Positions 9,178 through 20,387 of a stretch of 38,271 nucleotides of DNA are shown in pieces. The position numbers and the translations under genes were made by a program. The stretch spans positions 1 to 38,271 of the forward strand of contig CANJRX010000022.1 in the NCBI GenBank assembly GCA_947476895.1. The letters are read 5' to 3'. The notes below the pieces were generated by a model. The model made no database searches, had not been told where the DNA came from, and saw only the letters and a list, made by a program, of their open reading frames with translations. Every line of letters begins with the position of its first letter. Within the stretch, counting starts at the first letter, position 1. Origin of the DNA: Fidelibacterota bacterium. GTDB taxonomy: Bacteria > Pseudomonadota > Alphaproteobacteria > Rhodospirillales > Rhodospirillaceae.

Positions 9178-10140
9178 TTACGCGGTTACCGCCGATTTCG
9201 CTGAGGCTTTAGCAGTGGCCGCGGCGTCGGCATAAGCAGCCACTTCCACCAGGACCACTTTCTTAGCCGGCTTTTCGGGGGCAGTGTGACGGGCACTGTC
9301 CTCGGGGGATCCGCTACCAGCTTTATCTTGAGTCTGATCTGTGTCGCTCTGCGCGACTTTATCCGAAATCTTGGTTTCGCCGCCATCTTCGGTAATGACG
9401 ATGGGTTTGGCTTCGGCCTTTTCGGCAAATTTCGACTGCTGAGGTTCGGCGGCAAACTTGCCGACGATCACTTCCGCACCCTGGCCGTAGAATTTCTTCG
9501 GCGCATCTACCGTGCCGGTAGCTGTGCCCTGCGCCGCGGCGGCGGCGTGGAATTTCTTAGTCGCGCCCGCGAGATCGGCCGGGGCGAACAGTTTTTGATC
9601 CACGGCTTCGGATGTGCCAGCGGGCGACGCCGTGGGAGCGCCAACGCTAGGGACTGATGCAACTGTGGTGGTATCGGCCGTGGGCGCGGTCTCGACGCCT
9701 TCAGCCTGCGCGCCACCAATGCCGGCGAAAGTGAACACGCCTTCGCGCGCCACACCGGCGCGCGCGGCTTCGATCAGATCCACACGGCCATCGCCGTTGC
9801 TGTCGAAGCGCTGGAGAATGTCAGGTGTGCCGACGACTTCAGACGGCGTCAGGCCCAGGTCTATATGCTTGATTTCGACGCGCGCCTTGGACGGTCCCGA
9901 GATCGGCTCGGGACGGGGCTGCGGCGCTGCATCATTGGTGTGACGGTTGACCGGATTTTGGTCATCAGACTTGGAGCTGAACTGCTGATTGTCGGACGAG
10001 GTGTCGACAGAGGTGGGTGCCGTCTCGAGCGTGTTAAAGCCGGCATCGGTGCTTTGCGGCTCAACGACAAAAACCTGCTGCCGAGGGGCTAACAGGTTGA
10101 GCTGCTGGGATGCAGCGACGGAGGTGACCACTTCAGTCAT
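9178..10140 (-). CDS. EF-hand-containing low-complexity protein
   Basis: The 320-residue product contains one canonical EF-hand calcium-binding loop at residues 113-124 (DSNGDGRVDLIE), with acidic or polar ligands at loop positions 1, 3, 5, 9 and 12, preceded by a helix (TPDILQRF) and followed by EAARAGV. The rest is disordered and rich in Ala, Thr, Lys and Pro, with a Lys/Glu-rich C-terminal third. There is no signal peptide or membrane segment. Function is unknown; single EF-hands in bacteria usually pair between molecules or serve as calcium-stabilised folds. The ATG at 10140 has AAAGG nearby. It is transcribed alone, with a near-match to a sigma-EcfG promoter upstream and a strong terminator downstream. 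Confidence 0.75.
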   Translation of the reverse strand: MTEVVTSVAASQQLNLLAPRQQVFVVEPQSTDAGFNTLETAPTSVDTSSDNQQFSSKSDDQNPVNRHTNDAAPQPRPEPISGPSKARVEIKHIDLGLTPSEVVGTPDILQRFDSNGDGRVDLIEAARAGVAREGVFTFAGIGGAQAEGVETAPTADTTTVASVPSVGAPTASPAGTSEAVDQKLFAPADLAGATKKFHAAAAAQGTATGTVDAPKKFYGQGAEVIVGKFAAEPQQSKFAEKAEAKPIVITEDGGETKISDKVAQSDTDQTQDKAGSGSPEDSARHTAPEKPAKKVVLVEVAAYADAAATAKASAKSAVTA

Positions 10141-10158
10141 TTCGACGCCTTTCTGGCC

Positions 10159-10183
10159 GACGAAAATCTTCTACACAGGTTCC
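10159..10183 (-). promoter_or_regulatory. Near-consensus sigma-EcfG-type promoter before the EF-hand gene
   Basis: On the minus strand GGAAC (10183-10179) is followed after 16 bases by CGTC (10162-10159), one base off the alphaproteobacterial general-stress consensus GGAAC-N16-CGTT. The predicted transcript would start about 12 bases before the ATG at 10140. The GGAAC also lies inside a 14-bp palindrome (CACAGG-TT-CCTGTG, 10174-10187), which could instead be an operator. Confidence 0.4.
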
Positions 10184-10471
10184 TGTGCACTGTCGGTACA
10201 GATGATCAGGCACAAAATTGCAAGAGGCTGTCACTTATATATGCGGGGTCTGAGACTCATCAACCAATTGATATTACTTGATATTCTCACAAACCATTAG
10301 GTGGGACTCAAAACTTAACCACCCGCCGAACCACCCAGAACTGCGCCAGAGTTGGCTTTTGGGCCAAATTTGCCCCCCGAGTCGTCGCCCTCAGAACCCA
10401 TATCCACCACGGAAAACCTTCCTGCTCCCCTGGCGTCGCGCGCGCTACTCCTATTCTCCGGAGGAGACTAA

Positions 10472-10522
10472 GTGCGATTTACCTTTGGACCGGGGTTTGC
10501 ATCCGCGAGACCTTTTCATTAA
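10472..10522 (+). CDS. Possible 16-residue leader peptide upstream of metH
   Basis: A GTG at 10472 sits five bases after a perfect GGAGGAG ribosome-binding site (10460-10466) and opens a 16-codon frame (VRFTFGPGFASARPFH) ending in TAA at 10520, 34 bp before the metH ATG. The peptide is rich in Phe, Gly and Arg and contains no internal Met, so classical methionine attenuation is not supported. It may be a translated leader, or a chance frame beside an unused ribosome-binding site. The claim rests only on the ribosome-binding site and position. Confidence 0.25.
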   Translation: MRFTFGPGFASARPFH

Positions 10523-10556
10523 GTAACTTCAACTACTGGCGATCTAAGGACTTTCC

Positions 10557-11641
10557 ATGGCGTCACCCGCATCCGATTTTCCTGGCCGTGCCCAGCGCAT
10601 TACCGCGCTGAAGGATGCGCTTGAGAAGCGTGTCCTCGTCTTGGACGGGGCTATGGGCACCATGATCCAGCGCCACAAGCTGGATGAGGCCGGCTATCGC
10701 GGTGCGCGTTTCACCTCTCATCCCAAGGATGTGAAGGGGAATAACGACCTTTTGATTCTGTCGCAGCCCAAAATCATTTTGGACATCCATCGCGCCTATC
10801 TGGATGCCGGCGCCGACATCATCGAAACCAACACCTTTTCATCGACCTCTATCGCCCAAGCCGATTACGGCATGGAAGCGTTGGTGTATGAGCTGAATTA
10901 TGAAGGCGCAAAGCTTGCGCGTCAGGCGTGCGACGAATACACCGCCAAGACACCCAACAAGCCGCGATTTGTTGCCGGTTCCATCGGCCCCACAAACCGC
11001 ACGGCTTCGATATCCCCGGACGTCAACGATCCGGGTTATCGCAACGTCACCTTCGACGAACTGCGCAAGGCCTTCCGCGAACAGGTTGAAGCTTTGGTCG
11101 CCGGCGGCGCCGACCTCCTGTTGGCGGAAACGATTATCGATACGCTGAACGCAAAAGCCTGCTTGTTCGCCATCGACGAGTTCTTGGACGAAAGCGGTAT
11201 CCGCCTGCCCGTGATGATCTCCGGCACCATTACCGACCAATCGGGACGCATTCTCTCGGGCCAAACAGCGGAAGCCTTCTGGAATTCATTGCGCCATGTG
11301 AAGCCGCTCTCGATCGGCTTGAATTGCGCACTTGGCGCTGCGCAGTTGCGCCCCTACGTGGCTGAACTCAGCCGCGTTGCTGATGTCATGGTCAGCGCTT
11401 ATCCCAATGCGGGCTTGCCTAATGCCTTCGGTGAGTACGACGAAGAACCCCATACAACCGCGCAACATGTCGGCGGCTGGGCCAAAGACGGCCTGGTGAA
11501 TATTGTCGGCGGGTGTTGCGGCACCACGCCCGATCATATCCGTGCGATTTGTGAAAGCGTGGTCGGGGTAAAACCGCGTAAGCCGCCGCAGCAACCTACG
11601 GCCATGCGCCTTTCCGGCCTCGAACCATTTCAGTTGGCTTC

Positions 11642-11645
<4 letters not shown>
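10557..11645 (+). CDS. metH: Methionine synthase, homocysteine-binding subunit (split MetH, N-terminal part)
   Basis: This 362-residue protein is the homocysteine S-methyltransferase module of cobalamin-dependent methionine synthase. It starts with [10 protein letters not shown], the usual barrel opening, and has the three zinc ligands that activate homocysteine: Cys257 in LNCALG and Cys320-Cys321 in GGCCGTT. It ends just after this barrel, where single-chain MetH continues into the folate domain. The ATG at 10557 has AAGGA upstream. Its TGA overlaps the ATG of the next gene (ATGA at 11642-11645), which implies translational coupling and an equimolar two-subunit enzyme. Split metH is known in several alphaproteobacteria, so this is not a broken gene. 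Confidence 0.95.
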
Positions 11646-14356
<2,711 letters not shown>

Positions 14357-14368
14357 GATTTTTAGGCG

Positions 14369-15082
14369 CTAACTGCGCCAGAAGAAGAACGTCAGCAACC
14401 CGGCCGAACCCAGGCTTGCGCCGACAATCGCCGCCGCGGTGACGACGACAAAATGCGCCCATGAACCCGTCAAAGCCTGCGAGGCGCCGGATTTCGGCAT
14501 CCCGTCCGCGAGACCCTTCAGAACAACGCCCGCACCGGCGCCAATTAGAAGGGCGGCGATGAGCATGGGCCAGCCCGCAAGGCTGGTCCACACCGTGGCC
14601 AAGGCAATAATTGCGCCGAGCGCTGCCCCTACGGCAAACGCGCCGAAGGCCAAGGGCAGATTGGCGCGCGCAATAATCCAGAAACGCCGCCGACGCCAGC
14701 CTTGCACCAATATGCGGGTCGCCACATCGTGGGGCGCCTTGAGCCACGCAGTGATCTGATCTTTGATGGCGGCAATGGCGTCCGACAGATGCATGCCGTC
14801 GCTGAGTTGCGTCGCGGCGATGACTTTATAGTCCCCGGACTGTCGGGGGCGCATGACGCCAACGAGATAGCCTGTGAGGTCGTCAACGGCGATGAAGAAA
14901 TCGCGCATATCGGTTTGAACTTGGTCACGGGCATGCGCAAGCCACCACGACCCGGCGGGCGCAGCCTCTTCCCAGTTTAAAGTGAGAGAACCGTCTAAGG
15001 ATGACGGCAAGTAGGACGCGCCAGCATTGAACCCCCGCTGCAGCAGCGATGTAGATTTAACGCCATCTGGCCCGCAGGCCAA
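14369..15082 (-). CDS. Membrane protein of unknown function
   Basis: I do not recognise the family. The 237-residue product has a soluble N-terminal half (about 1-145) with a strand-helix pattern (FFIAVDDLTGYLVGVMRP), a basic junction (WRRRRFWIIAR), then three or four hydrophobic stretches: LPLAFGAFAVGAALGAIIAL, MLIAALLIGAGAGVVL and FVVVTAAAIVGASLGSAGLLTFFFW. These suggest a small multi-pass domain rich in Gly and Ala. The start is uncertain: TTG at 15082 gives the longest frame and I see no better one with a ribosome-binding site. It converges with metH, stops 12 bp apart; a small GC-rich hairpin (14365-14379) spans the minus-strand stop codon. Confidence 0.55.
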   Translation of the reverse strand: MACGPDGVKSTSLLQRGFNAGASYLPSSLDGSLTLNWEEAAPAGSWWLAHARDQVQTDMRDFFIAVDDLTGYLVGVMRPRQSGDYKVIAATQLSDGMHLSDAIAAIKDQITAWLKAPHDVATRILVQGWRRRRFWIIARANLPLAFGAFAVGAALGAIIALATVWTSLAGWPMLIAALLIGAGAGVVLKGLADGMPKSGASQALTGSWAHFVVVTAAAIVGASLGSAGLLTFFFWRS

Positions 15083-15246
15083 CCCCGGAGGCTGGGCTAA
15101 TGGTCAAGTCATTAAAATACCCGCATATTTCAGTGAATATATGGGGTCGAGGAACGCTTGCACGCCCGAGAAACACCTGTTAAAACGCAGCCCTCTACCG
15201 GGGCCGGATCACGACAAGATCCACCGAAAATGGCTCCAGCCCTCGC

Positions 15247-15323
15247 GGGGGCGTAGTTCAGTTGGTTAGAACGTCGCCCTGTCACGGCGAAGGTCGCGGG
15301 TTCGAGTCCCGTCGCTCCCGCCA
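15247..15323 (+). tRNA. tRNA-Asp (GTC)
   Basis: The 77-base gene folds as a full cloverleaf. The acceptor stem is GGGGGCG with CGCTCCC (one G-U pair), the D-arm region is TAGTTCAGTTGGTTAGAA, and the anticodon arm is CGCC-CTGTCAC-GGCG with anticodon GTC. The T-arm is CGGG-TTCGAGT-CCCG. The discriminator is G, as expected for tRNA-Asp, and the 3' CCA is encoded (15321-15323). Confidence 0.97.
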
Positions 15324-15344
15324 CTTCTTCAGAAAATAAAATCG

Positions 15345-16229
15345 CTACTTCGACATAAGCGTGACGCCGTGCGCGACGAGTTCGTCGTGGGCGACCTGTT
15401 GGAGAGCGATGACCTGCTTTTCCGACAGGCCCAAGTCATCGGCGGATAGTTCCTTGCCGCCCAAGACCAGTGGATCGTATCCGGTCACGCGGCCGAAGAT
15501 CATCAGGGTCTCGAGATAATAGCCGTAAACGCTGGCGTGATACTGATCGTAGGTCCACAGATTCATCTGGCCGAAGGCGACGCCGTCGTAGGGATTAGGA
15601 TCGGCGACGCCCGTCGCCATGGCGCGGTTGAAGGCTAAACCCACAGGCACGATGGCCGCACCGTGACCGGCGGCCTTCGCCGTCTGCTCATAGCCTGCAT
15701 GTATATCGATAGCCATCTGCGCGATGGGTTTGCCGGACCACGGCTTGCCTTCGGGATACGTTAAATCCGCACGGCTCCAGGTAGCATCGAGGAAGATTTT
15801 CACATCGGACTTTTTCTTCGCAAAGGCATCCGCCAGAAGTTTGGCGTATTTCACGTTCAACGCAGGATCGCCGGGGTGATCCTGATCGAGTGTACTGTAG
15901 CCTTGCAGCACCACTTCATCCCAGGCGCGGTCCAGCAGCGGCAGCTTCTGGGTGTAATGGAAGTCAAAGCCCTTACCGCCGGCAGTCTCGAGGCTGACGT
16001 CGTATGTTAAGCCGACTTGCGCCGCGAACACTTTGAACAGGGCCGGAACGCCGCCGATATTTTCCTTGTTCAGGTCTGTAACGGTATCGGACTTGTAGTG
16101 TTTGACGGGCGAGCCTTGCGCGAAGGTAAAGCTGTTGCCAACGAATAAGATCGTCTTGGCGGAGGCCGTAACCGGCATCAGCAACATCACCATCACTCCG
16201 ATTACGTTGCGCGCTGAAGCAAAGTTCAT
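15345..16229 (-). CDS. Exported SGNH/GDSL-like hydrolase
   Basis: The 294-residue product has a signal peptide (MNFASARNVIGVMVMLLMPVTASA) and then ILFVGNSFTFAQ, the block I motif of SGNH hydrolases with Ser in GNSFT as the likely nucleophile. Near the C-terminus DQYHASVYGYYLETLMIFG supplies the Asp-x-x-His block V pair. The substrate is unknown; such proteins act as esterases or on carbohydrate esters in the periplasm. Its ATG overlaps the TGA of the upstream M28 peptidase gene (ATGA at 16226-16229), so the two are probably translationally coupled. Confidence 0.75.
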   Translation of the reverse strand: MNFASARNVIGVMVMLLMPVTASAKTILFVGNSFTFAQGSPVKHYKSDTVTDLNKENIGGVPALFKVFAAQVGLTYDVSLETAGGKGFDFHYTQKLPLLDRAWDEVVLQGYSTLDQDHPGDPALNVKYAKLLADAFAKKKSDVKIFLDATWSRADLTYPEGKPWSGKPIAQMAIDIHAGYEQTAKAAGHGAAIVPVGLAFNRAMATGVADPNPYDGVAFGQMNLWTYDQYHASVYGYYLETLMIFGRVTGYDPLVLGGKELSADDLGLSEKQVIALQQVAHDELVAHGVTLMSK

Positions 16230-17431
16230 TGTGCCGTCCCCTTTTTGAATGTCGTGCCGACCAATTGGCCCACCGCCGCCAGCGTTGTCTGCGCGGCATT
16301 AAGGCCCAGGCGGAAATCTTTGTCGCTAAATGTCGCATATAAATCGGTCGGTTGATGCCAGTGCGGATCCCAGCCGCTACCGATCTGCGTGCCGCGTTCG
16401 TTCTCGCGCAGGCTGATACTCGCGACCACATCTTGGAACGGCGTGGAATCGGTATTGGTCATGTGGCCGCTTACGGCTGCCGGGTAATCGGTCGCGTATT
16501 TTTCATTGGCGGATTGGAAAGCCCAGGCCAACGCCTGTGACCCGGCCGCAAATTTCGAAGTGGCTTGGAATTCGATATTCACATCCGCTTCCGGCCGCTG
16601 TTCGGGACTAATAGTACCGTCGGCACGCGGCATGCCGTGGTCGAACATCATCATGTCGTGTTGAATCATACCCAGCCATTTGGGTTCAGTATATTTGCCC
16701 GAGCCCGCCGGCGATTCCTTGCCCTGCAGACTCTGCCGTTGCGCGACATAGGCCGCTGCGCCGTTCAGCCCGGTTTCTTCATTGTTCCAGAGAATGAAAC
16801 GGATCGAGCGGTCGGTTTGCACATTGGGGTCGCTGTAAATTCGCGCCAGTTCCATCACCAGCGCCGTGCCCGAGCCGTCGTCGTTGGCCGCCTCGCCATA
16901 GCCGCGCCCATCCAGATGAGCACCCACGATATACATCTCCTCCGGATGTGTGGTGCCCATCTTGGTGCAATAGACATCCTCACGTGCGCCCGGCGTTGAC
17001 GCCTGCATATTGAGGGCGCGCAGCTTTGCGTCGGTTTGCGCATTGGGATCATTGTTGGGCGTTGTCGGTGTGCGCATACCGCGGGGCCGCCCACCTCCAA
17101 CGGACCGCACAGGTGTTGCAGAAGCGGCAGCGGCCGGCGCCGTAGGCGCGGGCTCAGGGCGATAGTCGTATTTGAGACGTTCAACATTCGCGCAGCCGTA
17201 GCTTTTAAGCTGTGCCGCGATCCAATCAACGGCGGCGCGGTTGCGATCAGTTCCTTCGCGCCGGTCGCCGAATTGTACCAGGCCCTTGATGGTGGCTTTG
17301 TATTTTTCCAGGTCGAGGCGATCGACCAACGCCTGCACTGGATCCAGCGACGCAACTGTTTGCGCAGAGACGTGTGTAGAGAACAGCACGACTACCCCAA
17401 GGGCTCGCGCCACCGTCGTCATCGGACACAT
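16226..17431 (-). CDS. Exported M28-family zinc aminopeptidase
   Basis: M28 peptidases are two-zinc aminopeptidases, usually secreted. After a signal peptide (TTVARALGVVVLFSTHVSA) the 401-residue protein has the metal-binding set in order: His and Asp in VGAHLDGRGYGEAANDDGSG, Glu-Glu in NNEETGLNG, a later Asp in the HMTNTDSTPF region and His in WDPHWHQPTD. A Pro/Ala-rich insert lies at about 90-130. I choose ATG 17431 because GGTGA precedes it; 17422 is an alternative that starts directly at the signal peptide, and 17467 would overlap the upstream gene. Substrate specificity is not predictable. It forms an operon with the SGNH hydrolase and the TPR gene. Confidence 0.85.
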   Translation of the reverse strand: MCPMTTVARALGVVVLFSTHVSAQTVASLDPVQALVDRLDLEKYKATIKGLVQFGDRREGTDRNRAAVDWIAAQLKSYGCANVERLKYDYRPEPAPTAPAAAASATPVRSVGGGRPRGMRTPTTPNNDPNAQTDAKLRALNMQASTPGAREDVYCTKMGTTHPEEMYIVGAHLDGRGYGEAANDDGSGTALVMELARIYSDPNVQTDRSIRFILWNNEETGLNGAAAYVAQRQSLQGKESPAGSGKYTEPKWLGMIQHDMMMFDHGMPRADGTISPEQRPEADVNIEFQATSKFAAGSQALAWAFQSANEKYATDYPAAVSGHMTNTDSTPFQDVVASISLRENERGTQIGSGWDPHWHQPTDLYATFSDKDFRLGLNAAQTTLAAVGQLVGTTFKKGTAQ

Positions 17432-17436
17432 GTACG

Positions 17437-18585
17437 TCACCGTGCCCCACGACGGCGGGCGACACATTCGGGCAGAACCCTTCCCTTACCATCGAGCGAG
17501 CATCGTACTGCACCGAAGATATCTCGTGAGTCGCCTCCAGCAACTCCGGGCAAGGCACTTGGCGGGATCGACAAGTCTTCACCGGTCGTCTCGCTGTAGT
17601 AGGCAGAAACTGGCGGAACTGGCGCTAAAATTTCCGTGGATATGTCGCCTAATGAGTTAGGTGCACTGCCGCCTAAGTTCGGAATTGTTGATATCTGAAC
17701 CGACTGCTGGAAACTTACGCCTGGAACGGGTGCAAAGACTTTACCGCCTACGAGCAAAGGCCTGGAGCTGACTTGACCTGCTTCAGCCTCGGTGATCAGG
17801 CCGACAATTTCTTTTCTAAGTTCATCTGAGTCCGGCAGCAGGCTGAGGGCCTGACGATAGCCTTCACGTGCGCCGTCGAAATCTGCCATGGCGTGTTTGC
17901 TCTGGGCCTCGGACGTCGCGATAATACCGCGTGCGCGCCGTGCAGATGTTACTGCCGCACTATCAGGAAACTTTGTGCTGAGATCGTCCAATGTCGGCAG
18001 GGCGGCCGTAGCGTCGGCGGCGGTCTTAAGAGGGATCGTCGCCAATTTGTCTTCGAGCGCCTTGGCCAGAAGGCCGTCGAGGTTTTCAACCGCCCCATAT
18101 TGATCGCGGTATGCAGCACCATCGCGCAGAACTTGGTCTTGCTTACCTGCCTTAAGCTGGTCCACGGCGTATTGTTGCCAATCCGCCAAAGTTGCGCCGG
18201 AGGGTAGCGCAACGGACTTGGGATCTTTTACTGCGAACACATTCGGCGTAGACGCCGCAGCCGAGAGACTGGTGAGACGACTTTGCGCTGTTTGCGCCAC
18301 AGTGCTTTTGGGATCGAGCTCTAGGGACTTGCGGTACGCGTTTGCAGCGGCCGTGGCGCCGCCATTTCTCGATTGAGCTTCCCCCAGATAGAACCACGCC
18401 AGTGCGTTCTTAGGATCGAGCTTGAGTCCCGCTTGAAAACTCACTGCGGCTTCTTTTGCTTTGTTTACTTTAAGATCCTCGAACCCTTGTGCAAAAAGAG
18501 CGCGCGCGTCCGGTGTTTGCCCGTAGGCAGCCGCCACAAGAAAACACGTCAACGCCGCGCCTAGAAATATCGACTTATTGATCAT
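17437..18585 (-). CDS. Exported TPR-repeat protein
   Basis: The 382-residue product has a signal peptide (MINKSIFLGAALTCFLVAAAYG) and two or three tetratricopeptide repeats in its first 110 residues, with FAQGFEDLKVNKAKEAAVSFQAGLKLDPKN and the following ALAWFYLGEAQSRNG. A further TPR-like helix pair (DFDGAREGYRQALSLLPDSD) lies near 235. The C-terminal third is Pro/Ser-rich, and the last 25 residues carry two Cys in a short basic segment (VRCSLDGKGRVLPEC). TPRs mediate protein-protein contacts; the partner may be one of the other exported proteins of this cluster. It is 45 bp downstream of the interrupted coiled-coil gene and 5 bp upstream of the M28 gene. Confidence 0.75.
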   Translation of the reverse strand: MINKSIFLGAALTCFLVAAAYGQTPDARALFAQGFEDLKVNKAKEAAVSFQAGLKLDPKNALAWFYLGEAQSRNGGATAAANAYRKSLELDPKSTVAQTAQSRLTSLSAAASTPNVFAVKDPKSVALPSGATLADWQQYAVDQLKAGKQDQVLRDGAAYRDQYGAVENLDGLLAKALEDKLATIPLKTAADATAALPTLDDLSTKFPDSAAVTSARRARGIIATSEAQSKHAMADFDGAREGYRQALSLLPDSDELRKEIVGLITEAEAGQVSSRPLLVGGKVFAPVPGVSFQQSVQISTIPNLGGSAPNSLGDISTEILAPVPPVSAYYSETTGEDLSIPPSALPGVAGGDSRDIFGAVRCSLDGKGRVLPECVARRRGAR

Positions 18586-18630
18586 GATTTACCGTTGGGT
18601 GGGTGAATGATGTTACGACCGGATTGGCGT

Positions 18631-19896
18631 TCAACGTGCAATCTCGCAGGCGGCAATAACAATTCCGACGCCGTCCTTTGTACACTTCAGTGTATCTATG
18701 CTTTCCATACCGTCGCCGCTCTTCAAGTCGGCTTTAGATTTTGGAACCACCACCAAGGGACTGCCTGTGGCCTCGCGATAGAGCGTTGAACCGGGAGGAA
18801 CTGTGGGCAGAGAATCTGCAAGGGAAGCAAATGGGTTCTCGCCTAGTGTCGACGCACGGGGCGCAGCGGCGGCGGCTGATTTTAATGGCCGGTCTGGAGG
18901 CAAGGCAGCAACGGTGAACGGATTTACCTGCTCCTTGGGTGACGACGTGTTGGCGGGCGCAAAGGGATTATCATTAGACGCGACGGTATCAACGGGAGCC
19001 GGCGTCCGGCCTTTGCCAACAAGGCTATCGTAGCCTGCAAGACGCTCCGCCTCTACTGCTGCAAGCCTTTCCATCTCTACCCGTTTAGCTTCCGCTTGTT
19101 CGGCGGCTAGCCGCGCCGCTTCTTCCTGCTGAGCCAAATCCCGCGCGTAAGCTGCAGCCTCCCGCTTAGCGTCGCGTTCTTGCTCTTCATAGTCTTCTTC
19201 ATCATCGTCACGGTCTCTTTCGCTGCGCTGCCTCATAACTGAGGTAAAGGCGTCTAGAACCGCACCAAGCTGTTGTGTCTTGCGCTGGTTATTGCGTTCG
19301 ACACGCGCAATTCTTTCCCGGCGGGCGTCCTCTTGCTCTTGTTTATATTCACGCATCAGGCGCTCTTGGATGCGAATCTGTTCCTGCTGTGCGTCAGCCG
19401 CGCGGGCGGTGCTGGCTTGCTGTTCGCGTTGCCGGTCCAAGGCTTGGCGGCTGCGCTCGCGTTCCGCCTCGGCCTGCCGGTCGCGGGCGGCATTGGCTTC
19501 GCGCTGCTGCGCGTCCGCCTCGCGCTGACGTTCGGCGGCCTGTTCGCGCTGTTCGCGCGCACGTCGCTCTTCCGCGAGCCGGTCCGACTGACAGTAGAAT
19601 TTCTCCGGCCCGCCTAATGGAAGGTCTGATCCATCGCAGGCGAAGTAGCGAAGTGAGCCTTTTATAGGATTTGTGGTGGAACGGCCGTGCGCTGGAACAG
19701 ATGTGGCTCACCCGTTGGGACACCCCGACGAGAACCACTTGACCTCAACTTTTTCGGAACAGGAATTTTCCCAAAAATCGAAGGTCCCATTGTTATCGTT
19801 TGGCTGGAGACGAACGCAGGACGTGCGCGAAGAGTCTGCTGACGCCACGCTGCTCAACAGCACGAGCACCGCCAGAGCAAGGAATACACGAAACAC
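18631..19896 (-). pseudogene. Exported coiled-coil protein gene interrupted by an in-frame TGA
   Basis: From a GTG at 19896, preceded by GAGGGGG, the frame encodes a signal peptide (FRVFLALAVLVLLSSVASA) and a small Cys-containing domain. It meets TGA at codon 63 (19710-19708) and then stays open to 18631. The first domain straddles the stop: upstream has SCVRLQPND and NSCSEKVEVKW, downstream has PIKGSLRYFACDG, an arrangement I would expect within one domain. No ATG, GTG or TTG start follows the TGA in this frame until a TTG at 19440, deep in the coiled coil. The downstream part is an Arg/Glu/Gln/Ala-rich coiled coil (about 90-270) and a Pro/Ser-rich tail with two Cys. TGA is an ordinary stop elsewhere in the window. 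A nonsense mutation, sequence error or readthrough are all possible. Confidence 0.7.
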
Positions 19897-19968
19897 TTGA
19901 GCCCCCTCAGTATGACGAGAGAATTATACCGTACTTCGGGGCGAAAATTGGACAGATTGTGGCAAGGG

Positions 19969-20007
19969 GTTGAAATCTCTCGTGGGAATCGAGCCTACGA
20001 TTTCAAC
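19969..20007. repeat. Inverted repeat with tRNA T-arm-like core
   Basis: A perfect 9-bp inverted repeat (GTTGAAATC at 19969-19977, GATTTCAAC at 19999-20007) encloses a smaller hairpin. On the minus strand the centre reads GTAGG-CTCGATT-CCCAC, which resembles a tRNA T-arm (5-bp stem with one mismatch, 7-nt loop), but I find no D-arm, anticodon arm or acceptor stem around it. It lies between the SMR gene and the interrupted coiled-coil gene and has no U-tract. Function unknown. Confidence 0.4.
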
Positions 20008-20059
20008 GCGAACGATCAGTAAAAAGTGAGAATAATCATTGGCTTGTATGAAAGTGGGC

Positions 20060-20377
20060 TTAGCCGGATACCAACTTAAGCCCAACAATTCCGCCAACGA
20101 TGACCGCGAGGAATAGAAGCCGCAGCGCTGTCGCGGGCTCACCGAACAGTGCGATGCCGATCAGGGCCGTTCCAACGGCGCCGATGCCCGTCCAGACGGC
20201 ATAAGCGGTGCCGATGGGAATGCCTTTGATGGCTTGTGACAGGAACCAGGCGCTGCCGGCATAGGTGATAAGGAAAATCACCGAAGGCCACAGCTTGGTG
20301 AAGCCTTCGGCGTATTTCAGAGCGGCGGTGAAGGAGACTTCTAAGGCGCCCGCAAGGCCCAGAAAAATCCACGCCAT
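20060..20377 (-). CDS. Small multidrug resistance (SMR) family exporter, Gdx/SugE-like
   Basis: The 105-residue protein has four membrane helices, the usual SMR size. Helix 1 contains the conserved membrane-embedded Glu13 (GLAGALEVSFTAALKYAEGFTKLWPS), which exchanges protons for substrate. Helix 3 has IPIGTAYAVWTGIGAVGT, closer to the guanidinium exporter (Gdx/SugE) subtype than to EmrE, though the helix 1 end GFTKLWPS is EmrE-like. SMR proteins act as dual-topology dimers. The ATG at 20377 has a perfect AAGGAGG five bases upstream, which overlaps the stop codon of the preceding SDR gene. Longer in-frame starts upstream are therefore spurious. No guanidine riboswitch is visible. Confidence 0.92.
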   Translation of the reverse strand: MAWIFLGLAGALEVSFTAALKYAEGFTKLWPSVIFLITYAGSAWFLSQAIKGIPIGTAYAVWTGIGAVGTALIGIALFGEPATALRLLFLAVIVGGIVGLKLVSG

Positions 20378-20387
20378 CCTATCCTCC

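Larger units (their letters stand above)
10141..10556. other. 416-bp divergent intergenic region, EF-hand gene / metH
   Basis: The region holds the putative EcfG-type promoter for the EF-hand gene, a short direct repeat (TTGATATT at 10268-10275 and 10278-10285), and a small reading frame with a strong ribosome-binding site at 10472-10522. I looked for SAM, SAH and cobalamin riboswitch cores ahead of metH and did not find one. The metH promoter is not evident. Confidence 0.5.

Noticed and set aside
10278-10526. 82-codon plus-strand frame upstream of metH
   Set aside because: The composition (Pro/Arg-rich, no domain) and lack of a ribosome-binding site at its start point to non-coding DNA.
10141-10556. 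SAM, SAH or cobalamin riboswitch ahead of metH
   Set aside because: I searched by eye for the conserved cores of these classes and found none; a covariance-model scan would be decisive.
19708-19710. Alternative genetic code or selenocysteine at the in-frame TGA
   Set aside because: Many genes here end in TGA, so the code is standard, and no selenocysteine-type context or redox partner is apparent.
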